Shown here one piece after another: positions 33,570-45,900 of a stretch of DNA of 64,000 nt (within the stretch, counting starts at the first letter, position 1; each line of letters starts with the position of its first letter). The DNA is from Stenocarpella maydis (taxonomy: Eukaryota; Ascomycota; Sordariomycetes; Diaporthales; Diaporthaceae), in the NCBI GenBank assembly GCA_002270565.1, contig NQMI01000020.1, positions 1 to 64,000 of the forward strand, in the 5' to 3' direction. The notes below the pieces were generated by a model that did not search any database, had not been told where the DNA came from, and worked only from the letters and a program-made list of their open reading frames with translations. The translations under genes were made by a program, and so were the position numbers.

Positions 33570-36500
33570 ATGGACAACGACCAGAACGACGACAGGCCGC
33601 AGCTTGCGGTCCCTCACTCGCCCATCAGCCACAGAAGGCGCTCGCGCCCCGCGTCGCGTATGCACAGCCGACGAGGATCCGTGACAGAAGAGCCCACCGA
33701 GCGGACCGCACTGCTCGGGCGCTCCAGATCTCACATCAAGATCAGCGCGCCAGACACACCACGCACCTCTCGCACGCTACACAGCCTGCAGCTACCCACC
33801 GGCAGCAGCTTCCTTGGTGAGCACGCCTGCGCCCTCGCTAACATCACAGACACACTCCAAGCTGACAACGAGCCCACCGCCCTCACAGGTGGTACCCCTT
33901 CTACCAAGCACCACAGCCGGGCCGGATCGTGGGGCCAGCGCCTGATCCATGCAATCTCCAACCAGCAGGATCCCTTGTCCGAGTCCAAGGTGTCTCTCAA
34001 CCAGGATGACCGCGTCTGGTACGACCAATTTACCTCTACCGACTGGGTACACGACAGCATCGCCGACACTTACCGAGCCAAGGCCCTGCGGAGCCGCACC
34101 GACTTCTGGGGCCGTGTATACCTCATGTTCGATCGCGCACAGGGCTGGATCCTGTCTGCCGTCGTCGGCTTCATTGTCGCCGTCATAGCCTACGCCATCA
34201 ACATCTCAGAGCAAGTGCTCTTCGACTGGAAGGACGGTTACTGCCAGACGAGCTGGTATCTGAGCGAGAAGAGATGCTGTCCGCTCGGGGACTGCACCGA
34301 CTGGGTTTCTTGGTCCGACGTGGTTGTGGACCTGCCCATTGCTGCCAAGTGGAGGGAGTGGTTCGTTTACATCGGCTGGGTCAATCTGTTCGCCTTGGGT
34401 GCGTGTCTGCTCACGCTCACGACAAAGACGGTCGTGCCCTCGGCTTACAGGCTTTCCACCTTGGACGAGAATTTGGCTGCCGACGCTGCCGTCTTGGATG
34501 ACAACGAGCCTGAGAACGAGAACGAGAACAGCGATGGCACGCCCCCGCCACAACGCGAGGAACCCTCGCCCAATCCCACCGAAGCGCCTATGATATACTA
34601 CTCGGCTGCTGGCAGTGGCGTCGCTGAGGTGCGCGTCATCCTGAGCGGCTTTGTGCTACACGGTTTCTTGGGCCTCAAAACCCTCATCATTAAGTCGGTC
34701 GGCCTGATCCTCAGCGTGGCGTCCGGCCTGAGTCTGGGCAAGGAAGGTCCTTTCGTCCATATTGCGACTTGTGTTGGCAACATCGCCTGCCGCATGTTTT
34801 CCAAGTACGATGTACGCACCATTCTTCTCCTTTCACTGCTCCCCCCATTGTCATGTTCTGGGATATTCCAAAACGCACCACTTCGGGACCATCAGCAGTT
34901 TATTAACATGTACCAGATCAACGACGGCAAGCGACGTGAGGTGCTTTCAGCAGCCGCAGCCGCAGGCATTACTGTTGCTTTTGGCGCGCCGTTGGGAGGC
35001 GTGCTCTTCGGCTTGGAGGAGGTAGCCTACTTCTTTCCCGCCAAGACCCTCTTCAGGACCTTTTTCTGCTGCATCATCGCCGCCCTAACCTTGAAGTTCC
35101 TCAACCCATACGGAACCCACAAGATTGTCATGTTCCAGGTTCACTACGCCGTCGATTGGGAATACTTTGAGCTCGTCTCATTTGTCCTTGTTGGCGTGCT
35201 CGGTGGGGTTATCGGTGCCTTGTTCATCAAGGCCTCCCGGTACTGGGCCAGGACTTTCCGCAAGATTTCCATCATCAAAAGGGCACCCGTTCTAGAGGTC
35301 ATTCTGGTGGCCATGGTCACGGGGCTAATTGGATACTGGAACGGACTCGCAAAAATGCCAGTCGCGAAACTGCTGTACAATCTTGCCGCTCCTTGCGACC
35401 CAGAGGATGATAGTCTGGATGAGCTTGGCTTGTGTCCGGACGCCAGGTCCGATATTCCGCCCGTACTACAGAACCTGTTGCTGGCTTTCCTCATCAAGGG
35501 GTTTTTGACCGTTATTACGTTCGGCATCGTGAGTCTCCTGGTTCATCACCATTTCCGCGCTTTTGTCCCCAACCTGCAGGGTCCTGAGGAGACACTGACA
35601 CGACCGCTGTTCAGAAAGTTCCAGCTGGTATATATGTGCCCTCCATGGTGGTGGGCGGCTTGATGGGCCGATTAATTGGCCACATTGTCCAATGGCTAGT
35701 CATGACCTTCAACACATGGCCAGTCTGGGACCGATGCTCAAGGATAGGAGATGCCACTTGCATTCAGCCTGGTGTATACGCCCTGGTCGCAGCCGGCTCG
35801 ACCATGTGCGGTGTGACCCGGCTCTCTGTCACACTGGCTGTTATTCTCTTCGAACTGACGGGAAGCCTCGATTATGTGCTGCCTTTTTCTTTGGCCATCC
35901 TCGTGTCGAAGTGGACTTCAGACTTTATCGAGCCGCTAAGCATATATGTGAGCGGCACAACCGGGATTGGAATCGGAAGCACACGCTAACTGTGATTAGG
36001 ATCTCTTGACCGAGTTGAACTCGTATCCTTTCCTCAACAACAAGCACAAGCCACTCTTCACGAGCGACCTCGCAGATCTCGTGCCCAAGGTACGCCGCTC
36101 TAGGGTCATCGACATCACCAACTCGCCTCTCGTTTCAGCAACGAGCCTGAGGTCCAAGCTCGAACGTCTTCATGCCGCTGGAGAAATCGATGGCGGTCTG
36201 CCTATTCTCAGGAATGACGTGCTCGTCGGATTGATACCTGCGCCGGACCTTGAATACGCCCTGGACCAGCTTTCGGATGAGAGTTCAGACTTTTGCCTTA
36301 TGGCGGAAGTGCCTTCCATTGACGACTCGGACGACGAGAGTCCCGATCCTACTGACTTTACGAGATACATCGACCCGGTATGTCTACTGGTTAACCTTGT
36401 ACTAACCATGAGCTAACAGCTTCGATAGGCACCCGTGGCTCTGGACATGCGTTCTCCCATGGACCTCGTCTACGAGTGCTTTGTAAAACTCGGTCTGAGA

Positions 36501-36662
36501 TACATCTGCGTCCTTCGTGACGGTAAATACGCCGGCATGGTTCGTCAACCGTTCCTCCTCATTTTGCAAGCGACGGCGGCAAAGCTAACACTAGGTAAAC
36601 AGACACACAAGAAAACCTTTGTTAAGTATATGAGAGAGCTTGAGAAGGAAGACCATGTGTGA
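33570..36662 (+). CDS. CLC-family chloride channel / Cl-/H+ antiporter
   Basis: CLC proteins move chloride at endomembranes or the plasma membrane; yeast Gef1 is the model. Seven exons give about 887 aa: 33570-33816, 33889-34811, 34917-35528, 35615-35947, 36000-36377, 36429-36539 and 36603-36662. The N-terminal ~170 residues are cytosolic. The anion pathway motifs are GSGVAEVR (324-331, a variant of GSGIPE), GKEGPFVH with the gating Glu at 368, and VPSMVVGGLMGR. The conserved LEEVAYFFPAKTLFRTFF holds the inner proton-path Glu. Two CBS domains occupy the C-terminal part, ending in THKKTFVKYMREL. Splice sites have GTGAGC, GTACGC, GTGAGT, GTGAGC, GTATGT and GTTCGT donors. Three introns are multiples of three and free of stops (see findings). 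The last coding exon is only 60 bp. Confidence 0.92.
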
Positions 36663-38180
36663 GCCAGGGATTGTGGCAGGAGACGAGGAACGACACGAGA
36701 ATACTACACGGCCCAAGAGGCAATCTGCATCTGTCGGGAAGAGACTTCGGCAGCGATTCATGTGCATTCAAACGTGCGGCCACATAGCATTAGCTCCATT
36801 ACTTGTCGAGAGAGATGGAATACTATTTATTGTTGCCCAAGCAGAGTAGGCGTGTGTAGCTTGCAAGGACTTGGGTGACTTGCCAAGCCTTCAGGGCATA
36901 AAATCATATGCTGTGGAACCATGTGCGCCAACACGGTTGTCCCACCTCCCATGGATCCTGGAGGCTGCGCTCATAAGAGGAAAGTTATCCCCTGGTTGGG
37001 GCAGGAAAACCATGGCAATTCTGATGTTGCTCTCGCAATTTTGCTATTAATATCACCCAGCAGAAGCAAGCTACAGCTTTAACAGCCATATCCCACGCAC
37101 AACCACTGGGAGGAAATGTCTAGGCACGCTACTAGGAAGAACGCCACCCAAACGAGCAACATTTGGAAGGCTTACGCTTCCTAAAGAAACTATGTCTCTA
37201 CTAGCATCCCCAAGAACATCAAGCAGCTGACTCTCAATGCCCCAGTATGAATCATACCGTCGTCCACTTCAACAAATAAATGCAAGACATCTACTCAACC
37301 ATAGACAAAGACAACATAGCTTTCAATAAGCTAGGTATGCTAAACCAAGCTTCACCTATTGCTCACTGACCTTAAGCACGTCTCTCAAGATAACAAGATC
37401 AACAACAGCTATAACAGCAGCTATCCACGATATAGGATAGCATTACCTCAACTCGATCACAGCATCCATATGCATCCTCCTTCTCTATCTACATATAAAC
37501 AAAGAATGCTGGTGATGTTGATGGGTATCATAATTGCGCGTCAAAAAAAAAAAATACAAAACGCCTCGCCACCAGTGACGGAAATATTCCTTATGATTCT
37601 GATCTCCCTTTTAATCCTTCCAGCCCAAAATAGTCATGAGCCCGCTCAAGCCTGGCTAGTGCATAAAAAATCCAAGTTGGGTGTGAGTTAGTATGTGCAA
37701 GCGGGTATTAGTCAGCGCTTAATGCTAGGTATAGTGGACCATACGCTCGTTTGCGACAAAACCCTACTTTCGCACTTTTCAGCTTTTCAGTTAGGTATTA
37801 ACTAATCAACTAGTTAAGTATTTTTAATCTTTTTTTTAATAAAAAAAAAAACTGTTTGAACTATAGTTATAAGTGAGGCAAATTAAAGCAGCATAAGTAA
37901 TACATGGCTAGGTGAAGGGTTTTAAGGCATAAGTATTAGTAGGACAATTAGGGTGGGTGGAATGATACAAAAGTCGGGGACTGGTTGCTAAGCAGTACTT
38001 CAAGAAAAGTTGGGGAGGGTGTGTGTCCAGTGAGAATCGAAAGGTCAGGTAGGTGCGCGAGTCGGACCTGGCAATGTCGAAGATTGCCAACCAAAATGGA
38101 AACCATGAGAAACAAAAGTCAGTACCCAACACCACCACCAAGCCCCCTCCCCCCCCGGGCCATCATCAGAGAAGATGGGC
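36663..38180. other. convergent intergenic region with AT-rich island
   Basis: From about 36.98 to 37.96 kb the sequence is clearly AT-rich, with A and T homopolymers near 37543 and 37830. No gene is supported. It could be a decayed, RIP-mutated element, but no element could be recognised. Confidence 0.55.
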
Positions 38181-38801
38181 TCAGGCATAGGGATGATGGC
38201 GGCGAGGCCCAGTGATCTTGAGCCTCCGGACGTTGCGGTAGCGAGGCCCAAGGCTGCCCAATGCCTCGCGCTGGCTGTCGGTGAGGGTGACAAGGCGCGT
38301 GGTGGTTGTGAAGGCGCCGCCGCCGGGGGAGTCCTCCTGCTGCTGGCCGATGGGGCGGCGGCTGATGACGGAGAGGCGGTGGATGTTGGGGTAGCCCCGG
38401 GTGCTCAGGGCCTCGCGCTGGTCGGCGTCCAGGATGTGATGGCGAGAGTTGAGGATGTACTCGCGGCCGACGGTGATGGAGGAGACGTGGGTGATGGTGT
38501 GGGGCGGGGTGGGCAGCGGCGGCGGGCTGATGCGGCCCTGGGGCCCGGAGGGGTCGGCGTCGCTGGATGGGCCCGGGTGGTCTTCGTGGTTGATCCAGTC
38601 CAGGAAGCGCGCGGCCTCGTCCTTCTCGCGCCCGGCCCGGTCGCGGAGCCTGAACTGGTTGTGCTCCTGCTCGATCTCTCTGAGGGTCCCCTGGGTCTTG
38701 CGCTGCCCCTGGTGGCCCCCGCCGCGGGCTTCCTCGCTCGTGTTGTTGACTGCGTCCCTGCAGACAGAGCCCGGGTGGCCAGTCAAAGACACAGGACACA
38801 T
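38181..38801 (-). CDS. orphan protein with two copies of a QREAL motif
   Basis: A 206-codon frame begins at ATG 38801. I do not recognise a family. The N-terminal half has a charged helix (LREIEQEHNQFRLRDRAGRE) and a WINHEDHPGPSS turn. The C-terminal half has two similar units: LDADQREALSTRGYPNIHRL and LTDSQREALGSLGPRYRNVR, about 54 residues apart, each followed by an S/K-x-I-(S/T) stretch. The units read as an internal duplication. A TATA-like sequence (minus strand AGTATAAAAC, about 38931-38940) lies about 130 bp upstream. An acceptor-like CTGCAG near 38759 leaves the exact start somewhat open. Coding is likely from composition and the duplication, but no known relative is claimed. Confidence 0.6.
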   Translation of the reverse strand: MCPVSLTGHPGSVCRDAVNNTSEEARGGGHQGQRKTQGTLREIEQEHNQFRLRDRAGREKDEAARFLDWINHEDHPGPSSDADPSGPQGRISPPPLPTPPHTITHVSSITVGREYILNSRHHILDADQREALSTRGYPNIHRLSVISRRPIGQQQEDSPGGGAFTTTTRLVTLTDSQREALGSLGPRYRNVRRLKITGPRRHHPYA

Positions 38802-40394
38802 TTTGACGCGTGTTATGGGCAGGCTTATGGGCTGGTTGTGACTTGTGCTGTAGGTGGCCGAGTCCAGAGTTGTAGTAACAGGTGGTGACTACTGCGTCTT
38901 GGTGAGACTGCCCGGGGTTCTGGGTGAGTTGTTTTATACTTGCAATTACCTGCAATATTCAGTAGCTCGAGCATCTAGGCGATAAGTTATGAGGTCCTAC
39001 GGGAGCTATTTGCACTCCAAGACGCCATGTGACGCGTATACTTGAGCAAGCTACGGTGTGTAGTCTCACAAGTCTCGTACTATTGTTGAGGCCATGAGAG
39101 AAATTGAGAGAAATGCTCAACAACCGAGCCGGCCTCGCACAGTTGAATCATCAGCTAGGTGTTTCTCGGAGCATGTTGTTGCATGGCTCTAGCACCATCA
39201 TATGCGCCGGTCTCTTGGGCCAAAATATGCGGACCCCTAGCAAGAAACTTGTGGCTACTTGGGCACCATTGAATCCAGGAAGCGGCTTATCAATTGCACT
39301 TTGGATCGTACCGCCAACAAGTGTCTATCGAAACAAAAGGGAACACCACAAAGCATCGACGTAAATAATCCCAGACGATCCATCAAGCCGACACTGCTAA
39401 AAACACACATCGTGACGCACGCCAGGACTCGCACCAATAGTCCGACTACCTAGGTGAGTCTCGGCCAGTGCTGTGCGGCAGAGCATTGCTGACAAGTAAG
39501 GTTGTGCACTCACTGTGTACTGTGCAATCCGGAAACCCCTGCTCTTGTGTCCCTACAAGACGCCGCCTTGGGAGCCGAGCCCACATTTCCTGCCAAGGAA
39601 CCCGGGCTATCTCGGTAACGCTGCCGAGTGGCTGACGGCAAGGGAGGTTATGTGTGCGGGCAGGCCATGACGTGCAGTAGAGATCGGTGGGGGCAGAGAA
39701 AGCTTGGCGGTCCCTACGTGCATACGTGCATACGTGCATACGTGCATACGCGCAGACGCGCAGACGCGCAAGACGCACCACACACACACACGCTCTTGTT
39801 CACTTTTAGTGACGGGCACTTATGCGCGCTTACATATCAACCTGACTTAGTCATAAACCTACACCTGCACTCTGTCAACTTCCGTCCTCGTCGATTGCTT
39901 GGCCTCGTAGCAAAGCACGTCCCCGTATACGGAGTATATGCAGAGTGCATATCATACACAACCGTCCATGAGTACACACCATGACAAGACCCTATGCAGG
40001 TGGCGAACAAAATAGACATGACACTACGACGCCCAAGCAGACAAGATTACAAGCACTTCTATTGTTCTACTTGGAACCCCCTGCACCTGCGCTGCCTATC
40101 CCAGCCGCTGCCCCGGGCGCAAATGCCCCCACCACGTCTCCCCAGACCAATGCGTCGTGTACCCAAGCCCGATATTCATTCCATCATTGCACGTGCTGAA
40201 CAGGTGCTACTCCTGCTAGGACATGTGCAGGCAAAATTGTAACCCTTGGAGACACAAGAAACAGAGAGAAAGGGGGAGGGGAATTGGGGAAAAAAAAAAT
40301 AAAAAAAAATGGGCCGACAACACCGTCAGCGAGTCTGTGAAGGCCCGAGCGGGTCTGGCTGACAGGAAAAGCAGCACCGACAGTCACATCACGC
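38802..40394. other. intergenic region with short tandem repeats
   Basis: The main feature is the ACGTGCAT / ACGCGCAG tandem at 39714-39777. No gene is supported. Confidence 0.5.
39714..39777. repeat. (ACGTGCAT)n followed by (ACGCGCAG)n tandem repeat
   Basis: Four 8-bp units of ACGTGCAT pass into ACGCGCAG units, which keep the period. A CA-rich run follows. Confidence 0.9.
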
Positions 40395-41657
40395 TCACTC
40401 ATCGTCACCTCGCCCCACTGACCCCTGCGAGAGGCTCAGCAGCCCCTTGGCCGCCCCGCCCCTGAGCGCGCTGGATGTCAGGCTCTCCTCCTCATCGTCG
40501 GCGTCACGCTGCCTATGCCGTGGTGTCGAGATAACAGACATGGACGCCGACGACAGCCGCGGGAGGACCTGTGTGGCGTGCTTGTCCGACGCCGACGGCG
40601 GCGGTGGTGACGCCGCCGGGAACAACGATGCCGTGGTCCTGCGGTCGCTGGCGAGGCGGTACCACTGCTGCGCCGGCGTCGACCTCTCCACCGTGTGTGC
40701 AGACATGGACGGCAGCGGTGTCCTGCGCCGCGACATCCCCGGCACGGGCCGGACCTGCAGCCTGTCGAGGGGCACGTCGACCTGGCCTGTCTTGACCTTG
40801 TAGTTGGCCAGGCTGAGCCTTAGTTTGAGGATTTCCGTCTTCTGTGCTCACGCGTTAGTGGCGGTTCAACCTGTGTGCTTGTGTGTGAGGGGCTGGGGTG
40901 GCAAGCTCGCCCCGTCCAGTATTTGAAGAGAAGTGCCGGGGAGGTGGCCATACCTGTCTCAGCTCCTCGCGCGCGGAGATGCGACGCGTTTGCGAGGGTG
41001 GTGTTGGGGCAGCTGGGTCTGAGAGGGACGGCGTGGGGGCGGCGGTGGGAGCGATAGAGGCACTGGCGGTGGCAGTGGTGGTGACGGGTGCGTCAAGGTC
41101 GGGTTCTGTGATGGTGGTGTCTTGGGATGTATTCATGCCCGAGACATCAAAGAGTGAACTCGCGTCGGGCGAGGCGGGTGAAACTGATCTGCGGTCACCA
41201 GTCGAAACAACAGTGGTAGGCTGTGACGCCGGCGGCTCGTTCTGTACAATATGTCAGCATCGCTCTCGTCGCGTGGCATTTTGGAGTGACCAGAGGGGCC
41301 CGCTGCGTGAAGGAGGAAGCCCCAGCGGAAACGTGAGCCGCGTACCTCATCCGTGTCCTGCACCGTCTGCTCCCTCGGGGCCGGCGCCGCACCCGCCGCG
41401 TCGTCAGTGCACAGCTTCTTGGCAGCCGGCTGCAGTGACGCCGCTGCCTCGCCCAGCGGCCTCTTCCTCGGGCTCCCGTCCCTCGACGCCTGCTTGCGCG
41501 GGGACGGGCTCGCGCGGCGGGAGAGGCTCAGGCTGGCCTCGCGGCCGGCCTTCTTGAGCGGGCTCCCGCCGAGCCCAGGTGACCTCGGCGACATCTGGAC
41601 GTTGGCGTCCAGCGACCCGAGGACGCGTCGCTTTGTTGGTGTGGCGGTTGCGCTCAT
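40395..41657 (-). CDS. whi5: Whi5/Nrm1-type G1/S transcription repressor
   Basis: Whi5 and Nrm1 bind SBF/MBF to repress G1/S genes until phosphorylated by CDK. Three exons on the minus strand, 41657-41346, 41241-40954 and 40841-40395, give 348 aa, with introns of 104 and 112 bp. The GTB motif at residues 201-220, KTEILKLRLSLANYKVKTGQ, matches the Whi5/Nrm1 consensus and is followed by VDVPLDRLQ. The rest is disordered and rich in Ser/Thr-Pro: the N-terminus has TPTKRRVLG, SPRSPGLGGSP and ASPSPRK, likely CDK sites. The start is ATG 41657; the longer open frame has no upstream ATG. Whi5 and Nrm1 cannot be told apart from this alone. Confidence 0.85.
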
Positions 41658-42996
41658 GTTGTTGGCGGAGGAGGGTGTATGGGCGGGCGTGTCTGAGTGC
41701 GTGCAGGAACGCGACTTGGGTAGTGGGTTCGCCACTGCGGGACGGGCTGTTGCAGCGATGGGCGGTGCCTGGCGAGGGTGTTGATGCGTGCACGAGCGCG
41801 TCGGTGGAGATGTTCGCTCAACAAGATGGTGATTGGAAAAGAGACGCAGCAGCTAATGAGAAACGCGAAGGACAGTATGATGTAGAAACGGACGGGGGAG
41901 GCGAGGACGTGTCTGCAGCGACAATGCAGTCAGTGTCTGCGAGCAGCAGCATGTATCGAGTAGTAAGGTAGTTAGTAGATTCACCTGGGGCCTAGAAATG
42001 TTGTCATCCTGCCTCTTGTTGTTATTATTAGCAGTTTGGGACAGGGCCGTCTTGGATTGTAGGGGCTGCGGGACCGCCTGCTGGCCAAAGCCGGCAGCTC
42101 CAACACGTCGTCGCGTAGCTGAAAAGTGTTTAGCGACCGAGCGCCCCCCCCCCGGTAACGTGAATTGCCTAGTTGCTGTAGTGTGCATATTTACTCGACT
42201 ACTCCCTTGGGAAATGGTCCCCCGCTCCCCGCCCACGTCCCATTCTGCATTCCATTCCATGCTACATGTGCAGCCTTTACCTCGCTACCTTACCAGGTTT
42301 ACCCAGGTACCTTGTCATGGAACATCGCGTCTGCAGCCCTGCCTCCCACCTGAGTAATCATAGATATGACTCTGTCACTGTCTCCCCATCACCCTCGGGC
42401 TCAGAAAGGTTAACATCACCATCATTGGTCGTGTCATTCATGTTATGGAAATATCGTCAAATGGCATACAGGTCCCATCCTCCTTCACCCACCGGCCCAC
42501 TCCCAAGGTAAACGACTCAAATGTCTTTCCGCGATGCCCTGTATATACCTGCTCAAATGTGGCCCTGTCCCGCTCCCACCCCCAAAAAGAAAGAGAAGTA
42601 GAATAAAAAAAGAGGAAGAAGAAGAGAAGAAAAAGAATTGCTGCATATTCCAAGGTGACCAGCCTCCTCGGTCAAGATGCCAAGTAAGCCTCCCTAGAAC
42701 AAGAGATGCATTCAAAACAAACGTCGCCGGCGGGTATCATCCTTGAAAGCCTCAACCCCCCCCCCTCCCAATTCCCTTCCTTCCCATAAACATCCTTTGA
42801 AAGCCTCTTTTTATCCACCTGTCGCATCCGACAAACCCGCCTAAACCTATGCTGCCATCAATCCGTGAACTCCGCCAAATCTCATGTAAACTCCATGTGT
42901 TGTGTTCAATCAAGGAAACGCCGAGGACGTAAATAGATGAGCTTGTCGGCGAGTTCCGCTTGCCGTCATCTGCATGTGCACCGCCATGGCCCTCTC
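41658..42996. other. intergenic, Med15 3' / Whi5 5' region
   Basis: No gene is supported. A purine-rich AGAAG stretch occurs near 42600. Confidence 0.5.
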
Positions 42997-45900
42997 TCAG
43001 ACGGTGTTGAGTTCGTAGAGCGACGGGTCCAATCCCGTGAACGGCTTGTCAAAATCCACAAGCATGTCCTCGGTGATCAGCATGTCATCGTTCGGGTACG
43101 ACGCCATTCCTTCAAAACTGTTCAGCTCCATGTCCATGCCAAACGCTGCCATCCCGTTCACAAGCGTTGAATCGTCAAAATTCTGCCAGTGCATGTCGAT
43201 CTCAAGGTTCGCCGTTTCCGGTATGTCACTGTTTGGCTCAGAAACCCCACTGTCCTTGCTCGCCGTCGACTCGGGCGTGTCCTCTGGCGGCGTTGTGGAC
43301 TGGTACAGCGTCGTATCCGAGATAACACCCCCAGCCGCAGGGTCGAACAGATGCATAATCGGCGCCATCAAGCTCTGGGGGTCGATCGTCGTGTTCGCAA
43401 GAGCGTCGGCGCCCGCCTGCGACTGCTGGAAACCAGGCGCCGCCTGCTCGGGGACGCTCTTGTCCGTAGGCTTCGGGCCGGTCGCTGCCGCCGCCGACTT
43501 GTCGCCAGCTCCGGGGCCTTGCACTCCCGGGGCACCGGGCCCGCCACTGTGTTGCTTGGTCGAAGCCTCGCGCGACGTCGGCGTCGCTTCTTCAGGCGCA
43601 GGCTGTGAATGCGGCTTGGGGCGACCGTGCTCATCCAATCCAAAGGCTGCGGCAAATGACTGCTGCAAGAAATGCTGCGGGTCCTCGTACGGCAGCACGT
43701 GGGCTTCCTGGTGATGCTGCTTGCGAGCCTCTTCCGTCGGAAACCCCGTTTCGGCCATCTCGCACCCGGGCTCCGTGCACATGAAAGCCGGCTTGGGCGC
43801 TGCCTTTGGCTCCTTCTTCCGAATTTCCGGAGACGTGACCCTCGTTTGGGGCGACGCATTCTGGCTCGAAACCGCAGGCGACGAGGCTTGCCCTGTAGCC
43901 GTCTTCATCTTCTTCCGCGGGAGCTGCAATTTCTCCTGCGTTAGGGAAGGCGCAGCAACCCAGAGCGGCTTGCCGTCTGGCGAAGCGGCACCAATTGGGA
44001 ATGGCGGCTGAGACGATGTCGGAGCCGCGGGTGGTTGTCCGCTCTTACTGTTCGATCTCTGGTGAGGTTTGTTCAGAGCTTGATTCTGCTTGGCCAGGTT
44101 CTCCTCATTGAGAGGGGTGGGTGCTTGGTTAGATCCTGGCTGCTGGGGTCGCTGGGGCTGCTGGGCCTGTTGGGTTGGCGCAGGCTGTGGGGGCTGCTGG
44201 TTTGTAGGAGCCGCTCCCAGCTGAGGTGGGCGAGCAGCACCCTTCTGGATGGACGCCAAGTCCTTCATGATGCTGTCCAGAAGCTGTTTGGCTTGGAACA
44301 ACTCTTGCCGCGTCATTGTCAGATTCTCTTTCAAGATCGGCTCCGTGTTGTTGGTGTTGTTGCTCTGGAACTGGCTCAGCAGTCGCAGGCGCTGAGGCGG
44401 TTAGAAGTGGTTAGCATTCCGTACCTAAGACGAATAGACCAGTGTCAAACGTACTGTCCTGATGAAGGCCCTCAGCCGAGCCTCATCTCTCGAGACACGG
44501 AACCAATGATTGAGTGCCTTGGTCAGCTTGTTGAACTCGACTGATATCTTCATGGCAAAACCTGCCATCTGGTTCCGATTCTCCGCAGTCATAGGAACGT
44601 CGGGGAATCTCTGGGCTTCAAAGGCCTTCGTCTCCTCCTGAGCAATAGCCCTGAAGCGCATCATCTCGGGAGCTTGATTCCGCATCTGTTCGTACTTCTG
44701 CCTCTGCTCGGGGGTCATCTTCGCTAGCTGCTCGGGCGGTATGATTGGGATTGGACCGCCTGGAGGACCCTGTACGGGTTGAGAGGCTGGCCTCTGGTCA
44801 TTGGCATTCGACTGCGCAGGGGCCTCGAGGTCTTCACCAGGGCGTTTCAGGTTCTTCGGTTGTGACGCTGCTGAGGGATTCGGCGGTGCAGTCATGTTCA
44901 GCTGAGATGGCCGATTGACCTGGTTGCCTCCTGCAGCCGGAGTCTGGTTGGGCTCCGGGACAGAGGCGGGAGCCGGGATGCCCTGCCCCGGCTGCATACC
45001 TTGCTGGGGCCCTGAAGTGATTGGGAGTGCTCCTGGCTGGCTGCCTGCTGTAGTTGCGAGCTGTCCCGGTGGTGGCTGACCTGCGGCTCCCATCGTTGAT
45101 CGCAATCTTTGTATCTTGAGTCTTTGGATGAACATCTTGATCTGCTCCTCTGGGGCCTCCCTGAGGTTCTGTTGAGTGATTCGGAATTGCTGTATCTCCT
45201 GAGGGGTGACATCAGGTATCTGGATGTTGGGCGGCAGGTTTGCCATGGCGTTCGGGTTGGGAGCTCCGGGTTGCTGTGGGGCTCTGCCCTGACCGTGGGA
45301 GGCTATCATGCGTCTGAACTGCTGTATCTGGATCGACCTCAGCATGCCTTTCTGCTGGTCAGGAATAGGCGCGTTCGTCTGCGATAACCATCCCTTCAAC
45401 TGGGCCCATTTCTTGGCTTCCGGCGGTATGCCAGGAATGACCTGCATCACCTGGCTGGGCAGGTCCATGTTGTCCATGATCATCTGTGCCTGTGGGCCCT
45501 GCAGCGCGTTTGGCCCCTGGAATCTGTTCATCTGGTTCTCGAAGTTGCTCTGCTGCATTTGAGGGCCCATGCCGCCCCCTTGGGGATGCGGCTGCATGGG
45601 ATTACCCATGGGGTTCACTGTGCCCGCCGGGTTCGGCGGGTTCATCGCCATTATTCCTTGCTGTGGCTGGCCTGGACGTACCATGCCTGTGCGCTTCCAC
45701 TTAGAAAACAATTCATTGAGCTTGTCGGGCGGCAGCTGGCGGAACTTTTGCCTCTGTTCTGGGTCCAGTTGAGAGAGCATGGCCCTGATGGCTGGGTCCT
45801 GGGGCATGTTTGGATTTCCAGGCATGAGCCCAGGGCCGCCTGGCTGGCTGAAGCGAGGATCAGGTCCCTGGCCAAATTGAGGGTTTCCTGGCTGACCTTG

